Below, in pieces: positions 26,402-34,482 of a DNA stretch of 64,000 nt (its first letter is position 1; the number at the start of each line of letters is the position of its first letter). Position numbers and translations under genes: made by a program. A model generated the notes under the pieces. That model did no database searches. It worked only from the letters and a program-made list of their open reading frames with translations, and was not told the origin of the DNA. This DNA is from CAVYXZ01 sp965223835 (GTDB lineage Bacteria; Chloroflexota; Anaerolineae; Aggregatilineales; Phototrophicaceae): positions 5,084,001 through 5,148,000 of the forward strand of contig CBDCXQ010000001.1 of the NCBI GenBank assembly GCA_965223835.1, written 5' to 3'.

Positions 26402-27136
26402 ATGACTGACGTACCAGATTTTGAACGGCCCCCAAAAAACATTACAGATACTCTGGCCGAAATAGGTAGTGCGACGGTATCGGGCGTGCTGGCGAAGAAG
26501 GGGATTCGTAATCCGCACTTTGCTGGCCTGACACCCTATACCGCCGACAAAAAAATTTGCGGCCCGGCGGTGACGCTGCAATTTATGCCCAAGCGCGAGG
26601 ATGTCCACTGGGGGGATGAATATTCCGCCTCGCCCGACCGCGAACTGCATCGCACATCCATGATTGTGGCCCATCCTGGCGACATTATCGTGGTGGATGC
26701 GCGCGGCGATATGAACAGCGGTGTCTTTGGTGAGATGATGTTGACGTACTTCAAAGGCAAAGGCGGCCTCGGCGTGGTGATTGATGGCTGCATCCGCGAC
26801 TACCCGGAGGTGAAGCCGCTGGATATGGGCCTGTGGTTGCGCGGCGTGACACCGAATTATCACACACAGACCAATATTTTCCCCCACGCCGTGAATGTAC
26901 CGATTGCCTGTGCGGGAGTCTTCGTCCGTCCCGGCGATTTGATTGTTGCCGATGATGATGGCGCTGTGGTCGTACCGATTGAAATGGCAGCGGAAATCGC
27001 GGAACAGGCGGGCACTAAATCAGAGTGGGAAGTGTTCACCCGGATGAAACTGCTGCAAGGCGGTGACCTGCGCAAGTATTATCCGCTGAATGATGAGGCC
27101 CAGCTTGAATATGAAGCGTGGCAGAAAGAACAATAA
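26402..27136 (+). CDS. RraA-like / HMG-aldolase family protein
   Basis: A 244-residue protein of the RraA/catabolic class II pyruvate-aldolase-like fold. The family signature is seen in GGLGVVIDGCIRDYPEV (Arg132, Asp133) and GVFGEMM (Gly110, Glu111), and a HPGDIIVVDARGD strand precedes it. Most such proteins are not the RNase E regulator but catalyse aldol cleavage or decarboxylation of hydroxy-oxo acids using a divalent metal. ATAGGAG lies six bases before the ATG. The PhyH gene follows after three bases, so the pair is one transcription unit. Confidence 0.85.
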   Translation: MTDVPDFERPPKNITDTLAEIGSATVSGVLAKKGIRNPHFAGLTPYTADKKICGPAVTLQFMPKREDVHWGDEYSASPDRELHRTSMIVAHPGDIIVVDARGDMNSGVFGEMMLTYFKGKGGLGVVIDGCIRDYPEVKPLDMGLWLRGVTPNYHTQTNIFPHAVNVPIACAGVFVRPGDLIVADDDGAVVVPIEMAAEIAEQAGTKSEWEVFTRMKLLQGGDLRKYYPLNDEAQLEYEAWQKEQ

Positions 27137-27139
27137 GCT

Positions 27140-27922
27140 ATGTTAAGCGCTGACCAGATTGCGCAATTTCACAAGAATGGTTTCTTAAACGGTGGTGTCG
27201 TGCTGGATGATGCTACCGTCGAAACATTGCGGGCCGAGGTCATGCGGGTGATCGAAGCGCGAGATCGCGACGACATCCCGCAGCCAGTACTGGTGCGGAA
27301 TCTCACGGAAGATGCGGCTCCCGTGTGGCAGATCGTCAATATCTGGCAAGCCAGCGAACCATTTAAGGCGTTGATGAGCCATCCAAAAATCACGACAGGC
27401 ATCGCGCAACTAACAGATGCAACCGAATTACGAATCTGGCATGACCAGATCCAGTACAAACCACCCACAACGGGCGGCGTCAACATGTGGCACCAGGATG
27501 CCCCCTACTGGCCGATCATTGCGCCGATGACCGAGGTTACGGCCTGGGTCGCGCTGGATGATGCCGATGAGACCAACGGCTGCATGAGCATGATTCCAGG
27601 CACGCATCAGTGGGGCAACAATATTGACTTCTTGCATACGCTCGAATCATATGAGGCTATGCCCGACACATTTGCAGGCCGACCGCTGGAAATCGTGCGG
27701 TGTCCGGTCAAAACGGGCGAGGTCCACTTTCACCACGCGCTCACCTGGCACGGGTCGCATGCGAACACCAGTGGGCGCCCGCGCCGCGCCATCGCGCTGC
27801 ATTATATGACACAGGAGACGCGCTATGTCGCCAGCGGCGATCATGTCATGAAGCGTTATGTTGAAGTGAGCGATGGTGATCTGTTAAAAGGTGCGTACTT
27901 CCCACAGGTGTACCCGGCCTGA
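27140..27922 (+). CDS. Phytanoyl-CoA dioxygenase (PhyH) family protein
   Basis: A 260-residue non-haem iron oxygenase. The iron site is His118, Asp120 (MWHQDAPYW) and His204 (LTWHGSHAN), with Arg214/216 for 2-oxoglutarate. The ETNGCMSMIPGTH strand matches the paralogue at 21466. It begins three bases after the RraA-like stop with no ribosome site of its own, implying translational coupling. A shared pathway with the aldolase, oxidation followed by C-C cleavage, is a reasonable inference. Confidence 0.9.
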   Translation: MLSADQIAQFHKNGFLNGGVVLDDATVETLRAEVMRVIEARDRDDIPQPVLVRNLTEDAAPVWQIVNIWQASEPFKALMSHPKITTGIAQLTDATELRIWHDQIQYKPPTTGGVNMWHQDAPYWPIIAPMTEVTAWVALDDADETNGCMSMIPGTHQWGNNIDFLHTLESYEAMPDTFAGRPLEIVRCPVKTGEVHFHHALTWHGSHANTSGRPRRAIALHYMTQETRYVASGDHVMKRYVEVSDGDLLKGAYFPQVYPA

Positions 27923-28176
27923 ACGGGGTTAGAAATGCATTAATCCACCGATCAATGCGCAAATAATTGACGATTCAGACACCATGGCCGTAAAACCACA
28001 CCCCTCCTTACCTTTGGTAATTCCTCCCCTTGTATGTTGGAAAGACGGGTGATGGTAGGATAAGAAAACCAACATTCGAGGGCGTGGCAGCGATCGTGGA
28101 GAAGGGGGGCGGGGGTTGAGGTTAGACACAGCCCCCCACAACATCCATATTCATTATTCGTGTAGGCTTCTCAGCA
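27923..28176. other. Convergent intergenic stretch with G/C tracts
   Basis: Between the PhyH gene (+) and the YCII gene (-). It holds C-rich (cacccctccttacc) and G-rich (aaggggggcgggggttgagg) tracts about 90 bases apart that could base-pair imperfectly, resembling the remains of a palindromic repeat element. No protein-coding signal is seen. Confidence 0.35.
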
Positions 28177-28530
28177 CTAGGAATACTTCTGCAACACCGG
28201 ACGAATCTCAATCGCGCCATACTGCGCATCGGGCATTTTTCGGGCCAGCGCAATCGCTTCGTCCAGGTCCGGGCATTCCAGCACATAAAATCCGGCCAGT
28301 TGCTCTTTGGTTTCCGCAAACGGCCCATCGGTAATCAGCGGTTTACCCTCACGAATGCGCACGGTGGTGGCTGTGCTCACGGGCTGTAATGGTTGGCCAC
28401 CGGTTTTGATGCCCCGCTGCTGCACATCGCCCTCGAACGCGCCCCAGTTCTGGAAATAGTCCCGGCGTTCTTCATCTGCCAGATTGTTGGTGACCTCTTC
28501 ACCGACGTAGATTAAAAGTACATATTGCAT
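28177..28530 (-). CDS. YCII/DGPF domain protein
   Basis: About 117 residues from ATG 28530, which has AAGGAAA at the right distance; a frame from 28578 lacks this. The protein has the DGPF-type YCII-related signature (ITDGPFAETKEQLAGFYVLE) and the DLDEAIALARKMPDA helix. The family is an alpha/beta ferredoxin-like fold of poorly known function, often near ECF sigma factors. It follows the SMP-30-like gene on the same side of the region but has its own leader. Confidence 0.88.
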   Translation of the reverse strand: MQYVLLIYVGEEVTNNLADEERRDYFQNWGAFEGDVQQRGIKTGGQPLQPVSTATTVRIREGKPLITDGPFAETKEQLAGFYVLECPDLDEAIALARKMPDAQYGAIEIRPVLQKYS

Positions 28531-28642
28531 GGTGTTTTCCTTTCGTCTGCTACAAGCTGCTTCTACTGTACTGGACATTCACCTTTTTGGTGCGATTGTT
28601 ATGTTGATCGCCAATTGTACTGCGATCAATCACGGACTCCGA

Positions 28643-29683
28643 TCATTCGCTCTCAGCGAACTCAACGGCAACGATCTGGAATTTATCCGCCGGGGGCTGC
28701 GCGTTGAGGTAGGCGATGACAACGAATGGCTCACCAGCAACGAGGGCGGCGGTCGTGGCATCGGGAATCGACGCAGTCGCGATCACGGTAGCCGACATCC
28801 AGTCGTCTTCGCTCCGCAGCTTAAGGGTCGAGCCGGTGCCATCAACTACGATCAGGTCGCTGTTTTCGTCGAATATAATCCCGTCACCGAAGATTGGCAG
28901 CCCGGTTTCCACAATGGTGTATGCTTCCGGGTCATCCAATGGCACGCGGACAAGTTGTTGCCCGCCCAGGTGAGCGGCAATTAAGTAGCCATCCGGGTGA
29001 TAGGCGATCCCATTGAAGGTAAAGATAAACGGACCATCACCGAAATCAACCTCCGTGAGAAATTCATCAGCATCCTCCAGCAACACCTCAGCATTGCCAT
29101 CGGGATCAACCTTATAAATGAGCGGTAAGGCGGTATCGGTCACATAGGCATTGCCAGCGGCGTCAACGGCCACATCGTTGACAAAATGGTTTTCTTCCGG
29201 TCGGAGCGCCAGTAAATCAGCCATGAAGAGACGTTCGCCGGTTGCCAAATCATAAGCACCCAGCCCTGCAACCGGTTCGCCTTGACCGGCGAAAAATGCG
29301 AAGAAACTCGTGTTGGTCACCAGCAGCCGATTGGTTGCCGCATCAACCTCAATCCCGATGGTTGAGACCAGATCCTCATCGGTGATAATTTGATTGAGTT
29401 CACCATTGTTGGCTACGCTGTACACGCCGCCTTGAGTCATGGAACCGACGATGAATTGTTCCCGAATGGGATCATATTCGATACCCTCAGGCAACATGCC
29501 GGGATTCTCGAACTCAATGGTGCTCGGCAGTGCCTCGTCTTGAGCGGATGCAACGTGAACGACTACCATCAGCCCAATCACGAGCAATGTCGCCAACTTC
29601 ATGCCGTATTTTGGCAACTTGCGTCCCCAGATTGGGAGATGAGTGAATCTTTTGACCATCGTTGTTTTTCTTTCTCGAAACAT
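28643..29683 (-). CDS. Secreted SMP-30/gluconolactonase-like beta-propeller
   Basis: A 346-residue secreted protein: a positively charged leader of about 27 residues precedes a hydrophobic signal helix ending at VASAQDEA. The mature part is a six-bladed propeller of SMP-30/gluconolactonase type, with strands FVNDVAVDAAGNAYVTDTALPLIYKVDPDG and FTFNGIAYHPDGYLIAA. Propellers of this kind hydrolyse lactones or only bind. GAAGGAG lies 11 bases before the ATG. Lying among sugar-acid genes it could act on a sugar lactone in the periplasmic space, but its metal ligands are not fully evident. Confidence 0.78.
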   Translation of the reverse strand: MFRERKTTMVKRFTHLPIWGRKLPKYGMKLATLLVIGLMVVVHVASAQDEALPSTIEFENPGMLPEGIEYDPIREQFIVGSMTQGGVYSVANNGELNQIITDEDLVSTIGIEVDAATNRLLVTNTSFFAFFAGQGEPVAGLGAYDLATGERLFMADLLALRPEENHFVNDVAVDAAGNAYVTDTALPLIYKVDPDGNAEVLLEDADEFLTEVDFGDGPFIFTFNGIAYHPDGYLIAAHLGGQQLVRVPLDDPEAYTIVETGLPIFGDGIIFDENSDLIVVDGTGSTLKLRSEDDWMSATVIATASIPDATTAALVAGEPFVVIAYLNAQPPADKFQIVAVEFAESE

Positions 29684-29879
29684 TTGATTGTAAGCTCCTT
29701 CACTCCTGCTTAACCTTCATTCACTTGTAAACGAGGATTATTTACCCTCTACATCTATGACGAATGGAAAACCTTAAAATCGACACCCCAATCTGCTGTT
29801 ATTGGCCTTTGCCGGAGTCCTGTAGAAGGGGTACAGTAGAGGCTGTTCGCCCAATAGCATCATTTTGAGGAGACTTATT

Positions 29880-30797
29880 ATGGATTTTGCAGCGATCAGC
29901 GCCGCGCTAAAAACCGTCGTGGCGATTCCGATTACACCGTTTCATGAGGATGGCAGCGTCGATTACGATCTGTTCAGCCGCCTGACGACGCGCATGGTTG
30001 ACGAAGGCATCACCTGTGTAACACCCAACGGCAACACCAGCGAATATTTCTCGCTCTCGCCGCAGGAACGCGCTGATGTGATTCAGGCCGTGGTTGCCGG
30101 GGCGCAAGGCCGGGCTATTGTCGTGAGTGGCGTTGGGGTGAGTATTCCCGAATCGATTGAACTGGGTGAGGTTGCCGCCAATGCTGGAGCCGTCGCCGTG
30201 ATGATTCATCAGCCGCCGCACCCCTACCAATCCGAGGAAGGCTGGCTAGCGTATCATCAGGAAATCGCCCGCGGATTGCCCAACCTCGGCATCATCCCCT
30301 ACGTCCGCAACCCGGCCATTACGGGCGATCTCATCAGCGAATTGGCCGATACGTGCCCCAATTTTGTCGGCATCAAATATGCTGTAACCAACGCAATTCT
30401 TTTTGCTGAAATCGTCCGCCAGGTGGGCCAAGACCGCGTGACATGGGTCAACGGCCTGGCCGAATCCTGGACGCCATATTACTGGCTGGGCGGCGCTCAG
30501 GGCTTTACGTCCGGCCTGGTCAACATCATGCCGTCAATGGCCCTGGCGATGCTCCACGCACTGCAAGCCAATGACTATCCCCGCGCAATGGAACTGTGGC
30601 ATTTGCTGCGCCCGGTGGAAGAGATGCGGCAGCGTCGTGGTAACGCCCTCAACGTGTCGGTCGTCAAAGAAGCGATGGTGATGCTGGACCTGTGTGGGCG
30701 CACGGTGCGGCCTCCGGTCTCGGATCTGACCGCTGACGAGCGGGAGCAGGTCGCCGCGATTCTGGAAACCTGGAAACAGGAAGTCGCCGCAGTATGA
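29880..30797 (+). CDS. DapA-family aldolase (dihydrodipicolinate synthase-like)
   Basis: About 305 residues from ATG 29880 (GAGGAG upstream). A DapA/NAL-family TIM barrel with Schiff-base Lys166 (FVGIKYA) and Tyr141 (IIPYVRN). The phosphate/carboxylate loop reads NGNTSEY instead of the GTTGE of true DapA, so it is likely a sugar-acid aldolase or dehydratase (KDG aldolase-like) and not a lysine enzyme. Its stop overlaps the next enolase-type gene by four bases, typical of sugar-acid catabolic operons. Confidence 0.88.
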   Translation: MDFAAISAALKTVVAIPITPFHEDGSVDYDLFSRLTTRMVDEGITCVTPNGNTSEYFSLSPQERADVIQAVVAGAQGRAIVVSGVGVSIPESIELGEVAANAGAVAVMIHQPPHPYQSEEGWLAYHQEIARGLPNLGIIPYVRNPAITGDLISELADTCPNFVGIKYAVTNAILFAEIVRQVGQDRVTWVNGLAESWTPYYWLGGAQGFTSGLVNIMPSMALAMLHALQANDYPRAMELWHLLRPVEEMRQRRGNALNVSVVKEAMVMLDLCGRTVRPPVSDLTADEREQVAAILETWKQEVAAV

Positions 30798-31969
30798 AAA
30801 TCAAGCGGATTAAGCTCCATCCGGTAACGATCCCACGCCGCACCGGAATCGCCAATCAGCATATTGTCGTGCGGCTGGAAACCGACAACGCTTATACTGG
30901 CTGGGGCGAGATGAGCGATCTCTCGCACCTGCCGCTGTTTCAGTTCGACATTGAAAATCTGGAAAGCGCCCTCAATCAACTGCTGGTCGGCCAGGATGCC
31001 CGCGACTTTAACGTCATCGAAGGGTTGATGGACCGCTTCTACCCTAATGAAGGTCATAAATACAGCCGGTCCGGGTTGGTGCGGGAAGGCATTGATCTGG
31101 CACTGCACGACTTGCTGGCGCGGCAGCAGGGCGTCTCAGTGTCGACGCTGCTGGGTGGGGCGCTGCGTGACCGCATCAAGGTCTGCTATCCCATCTTTCG
31201 GATGCGCTCGACCAACGAGATTGGGCCGAATTTGGCGCGGATCCAAGAGATGCTCTCGCGCGGCTTTGACCTGATCCGGGTCTATGTGGGCGCAAATGTC
31301 GAGGCTGATGTCGAGTTTTTCCAGCAGTTTGCCGAACGTTTTGGCGACACGGTTAAGATTAAGTCGCTGGATTTCTCTAACCTGCTGGATTGGCGGCGTT
31401 CACTGGCTGCGGTCGAACGCTTTGCTGAATTTGCGGATTGGATGCTGATCGAAAGCGTTGCACTGGAAAATGACTATGAGGGCATGGTTGAGTTTCGCCG
31501 CCGCAGTAGCTGGCCCATATCTGAGCATGTCAATAACATCCATCATGCCTGGCATTTTACCCACTACGGCTGCGTCGATATTCTCAACGTGTCACCCTAT
31601 GTTCTGGGTGGGATTCGCGCCACGCAGCGGGTCATCGCGCTGGCAGAAGCCTCACATACCAGCGTACTGATCGGCACGACCCAGGAACTCAATCTCGGCA
31701 CGGCAGCGGTCGCGCATCTGGGCGCAACAGCGCGGGTGCTGGATTATCCATCGGATAACACCGGCCCCGAATTGTATACGGGTGATGTCGTTAAGGAACC
31801 GCTGCGTTATGAGCAGGGTCATCTGGTGGTGCCGGACGGTATCGGCCTGGGCGTGGAGATTGACGAAAATTTACTACATGAACGCACGACGACCATCACC
31901 AGCACGTTTGGCACCGATCTGGTTGGTTTGCTGGACCGCACGGCGCAGGAAGAGCGTGAGGAGCAATAA
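30794..31969 (+). CDS. Enolase-superfamily protein with altered catalytic residues
   Basis: A 391-residue member of the mandelate racemase/muconate lactonizing group. Metal ligands are Asp193 (SLDFSN), Glu220 (MLIESV) and Glu244 (PISEHV). The usual K-x-K base motif is replaced by Arg162-Val163-Tyr164, and the dyad region near 265-270 reads NVSPYVLGG in place of the common DxxxxGG with its Asp. So the acid/base chemistry differs from classical members. It overlaps the DapA-like gene by four bases and is followed after 89 bases by a second enolase. A sugar-acid dehydratase-like role is the best guess. Confidence 0.85.
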   Translation: MKIKRIKLHPVTIPRRTGIANQHIVVRLETDNAYTGWGEMSDLSHLPLFQFDIENLESALNQLLVGQDARDFNVIEGLMDRFYPNEGHKYSRSGLVREGIDLALHDLLARQQGVSVSTLLGGALRDRIKVCYPIFRMRSTNEIGPNLARIQEMLSRGFDLIRVYVGANVEADVEFFQQFAERFGDTVKIKSLDFSNLLDWRRSLAAVERFAEFADWMLIESVALENDYEGMVEFRRRSSWPISEHVNNIHHAWHFTHYGCVDILNVSPYVLGGIRATQRVIALAEASHTSVLIGTTQELNLGTAAVAHLGATARVLDYPSDNTGPELYTGDVVKEPLRYEQGHLVVPDGIGLGVEIDENLLHERTTTITSTFGTDLVGLLDRTAQEEREEQ

Positions 31970-32058
31970 CCTTTTCGAGACCGATAGCAGCCTGGTCTGC
32001 CGAATGATACTGACTGTAGGGTTGTCAAATATCCATTTTTATCTAAAGGCTCCATAAA

Positions 32059-33249
32059 ATGAAAATTACTGATCTCAAGTGTGCCATTATCGGCAATGAC
32101 CCGGTGGTGCGCATCGTCACCGACGAAGGCATCGACGGCTATGGACAGGGTGAGCATTACAAGCCCTATCTCAAGCCGTTCGTGCTGTTTTACAAAGACG
32201 CCATCATCGGCCAGGATCCGACTGATGTCGAGCGGGTCATGAATCGCATTCGGCGGATGGGCAGTTTCAAACCCTGGGGCACTGCCGTCAGCGCCATCGA
32301 AATGGCCCTGTGGGACATCGCGGGCAAGGCTGCCGGGCTGCCGGTGTATAAGCTGTTGGGTGGCAAAGTGCGCGACAAAGTGCGCGTCTATAACGGCGCG
32401 GTACGCTTCAAACTGGAATCGTACACGCCGCAGGGCTTCGCCGACATCATGACCAAGATGAAAAACTCGCCAGAGAATTTCTCAATCATCAAGCAGGGGA
32501 TCGGTTTTCACGGCAACATGCCCAACCGGGTGCCTGATTTTTTCTATGGCGACATCCATGAAGGCTTCCGTCATCCTAATCGGGGCCTGCTGACCGAAAA
32601 GGGCCTCAATTTCGTGGTGGAATGTGTCGAAGCCATGAAGGACGTACTGGGCGATGAAGTTGGGCTGGCGCTGGATTGTGGGCCGGGTTGGACCGTGCCG
32701 GATTCGATTCGACTGGCGAAGGCGCTGGAACACCTGCACATCATGTGGTTGGAAGACCTGATTACCGGCGATTATACGCCGTATGTGTTGGCGGATGTCT
32801 ACCGTGAGGTCACGCAGGCTACGTCCATCCCCATCCACACCGGCGAACAAATCTACCTGCGCCAGAACTTCCGCGAATTGATCGAAGGCCACGCCGTCAA
32901 TATCATCGGCCCCGACCCGGCGGATATTGGGGGCATCGCCGAACTCAAATGGGTCGCGGAATATGCCGATCTGCACGGCATTCTGATGGCCCCGCACGGC
33001 ACCGGTGATGGCCTGCTGGGATTGGCGGCTCTGGTGCAGGTGGCAGCGACCCTGCCGGAGAATTACATCGCCTTTGAGTATCCGACGGGCGACCCGGCGT
33101 GGTGGTACGATATTGTCGAGGGCCTGCCTGACCCGATTGTGAAAGACAGCTACATCGAGGTGTGGGACCGGCCCGGCATGGGCGTGGACCTTATCCCGGA
33201 AAAAGCCCAGCAATATCTCAAAGATGACGACAAAGATTTCTTTGAGTAG
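32059..33249 (+). CDS. Mandelate racemase/enolase-family sugar-acid dehydratase
   Basis: A 396-residue enolase-superfamily enzyme. Metal ligands are Asp206 (LALDCGPG), Glu232 (WLEDLITGD) and Glu263 (HTGEQIY), and His313 (APHGTGDG) with Asp286 or Asp289 could form the His-Asp base dyad. The ELVLED-type chemistry and the GPDPADIGGI strand resemble the galactonate/mannonate dehydratase branch, though the substrate is undetermined. AAAGG precedes the ATG. It is the last of the catabolic enzymes before an unrelated Bax-inhibitor gene. Confidence 0.88.
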   Translation: MKITDLKCAIIGNDPVVRIVTDEGIDGYGQGEHYKPYLKPFVLFYKDAIIGQDPTDVERVMNRIRRMGSFKPWGTAVSAIEMALWDIAGKAAGLPVYKLLGGKVRDKVRVYNGAVRFKLESYTPQGFADIMTKMKNSPENFSIIKQGIGFHGNMPNRVPDFFYGDIHEGFRHPNRGLLTEKGLNFVVECVEAMKDVLGDEVGLALDCGPGWTVPDSIRLAKALEHLHIMWLEDLITGDYTPYVLADVYREVTQATSIPIHTGEQIYLRQNFRELIEGHAVNIIGPDPADIGGIAELKWVAEYADLHGILMAPHGTGDGLLGLAALVQVAATLPENYIAFEYPTGDPAWWYDIVEGLPDPIVKDSYIEVWDRPGMGVDLIPEKAQQYLKDDDKDFFE

Positions 33250-33514
33250 CTGAACTATCGCTCAGTCTTGTTGGGCAGCATGAATGATAACCAGATACAG
33301 CACCAGATCGTCCACACGAACCATTGGTGTACTGCCATATACCGTGCGACATTCGACATGTGCCATTGGAGCATCCTCGCATTTTTCCTTGACGCAACCG
33401 GTCTATGCTAATTGCGAACATTTCCTGCGAAAGAATCACCACTTTCTAATGAATCTTGCGTATAATAGGCTAGAATAGGCATCTCGTTAACGAGTAATTG
33501 AAAGAGGGATAACT

Positions 33515-34231
33515 ATGGCGTTTGGAGTCAATCCGGTTTCGCAAACGGCAGCCGTCCAACCTCGCGTCGAAATTCGCCCCTTGATGCGGCAAGTGTACAT
33601 GTGGATGGCGTTGGGCCTGTTACTGACGACGGCGGTAAGTGTGGTCACGATCTCAGTACCGGCTTTGCTGCAACTGGCGCTCAACCCGGTCATCCTGATC
33701 GGCGCGATTATCGCTGAGTTAGGGCTGGTGATTGCATTGAGCTGGGGCATCAAGCGGATGTCCACTGAAATGGCGATAGGCGGTTTCTTCTTATACGCGG
33801 GCCTCAATGGCTTCACCCTGTCGCTGATCTTCCTGGCCTATAATCTAGGGTCGATTGCGCTGGCCTTTGGCACCACGGTGATTCTGTTCTTCGTGATGAC
33901 CATGATCGCCATGACCACCAGCGTTGACCTGTCGAAATATGGCAGCTACCTGATGATGGGCGTTATTGGTCTGGTGATTGCGATGGTCGTGAACATGTTC
34001 GCCCAGAGCGGCCCGCTGGATTACATCATTAGCTGTGCCGGTGTGCTCATCTTCACCGCGTTGACCGCCTATGATACGCAAAAGTTGCACCGCATGGCGG
34101 CTGACCCGGAAATTCAAGCCGAGGGCGCAGCGTTGCTCACCAAAATCTCGGTGCTGGGTGCACTCACGCTGTACCTCGATTTCATCAACCTGTTCCTGTT
34201 CATCCTACGCCTGGTGGGTGGACGCGACTAA
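33515..34231 (+). CDS. Bax inhibitor-1 / YccA family membrane protein
   Basis: A 238-residue protein with seven hydrophobic helices. The signature is visible: LMRQVYMWMALGLLLT near the start, and the C-terminal part with the conserved pair of Asp in FTALTAYDTQKLHRMA and in TLYLDFINLFLFILRL. The N terminus has about 25 hydrophilic residues. GAGGG precedes the ATG. Members are pH- or calcium-linked membrane proteins; the bacterial role is usually not known. A CTGGTGGG/CCCACCAG stem (34211-34241) spans the stop codon. Confidence 0.9.
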   Translation: MAFGVNPVSQTAAVQPRVEIRPLMRQVYMWMALGLLLTTAVSVVTISVPALLQLALNPVILIGAIIAELGLVIALSWGIKRMSTEMAIGGFFLYAGLNGFTLSLIFLAYNLGSIALAFGTTVILFFVMTMIAMTTSVDLSKYGSYLMMGVIGLVIAMVVNMFAQSGPLDYIISCAGVLIFTALTAYDTQKLHRMAADPEIQAEGAALLTKISVLGALTLYLDFINLFLFILRLVGGRD

Positions 34232-34482
34232 TCCCCACCAGCGCTTCACAAATAAGGAGGCAGTGGATAGACGATGATCTGTCCCTGTCTCTTTTGTTTT
34301 GTCACGGTCAATAACACGCTCAGCGCATACGCCCCCTGATAACGACTTTTTACTGATGCTGCCGTCGTCAAATCAAGACGACCGGGACCAGTTGTCGGAT
34401 AAGGCATCAACACAGACCAGATTACAAACACATTTAAAGCCAGTATACTCGATGCAACCATCCCTTTAGAAAGGTGACAATC

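Noticed and set aside
30575..31108. 177-codon minus ORF across the DapA/enolase junction
   Set aside because: Overlaps two well-supported plus genes; no motif of its own.
32482..33213. 243-codon minus ORF opposite the second enolase gene
   Set aside because: Antisense shadow; the plus-strand enolase has all metal ligands.
34274..34339. 22-codon ORF after an AAGGAGG sequence (MICPCLFCFVTVNN...)
   Set aside because: The Shine-Dalgarno-like site is 13 bases off the ATG, the peptide is not recognisable, and no conservation can be judged.
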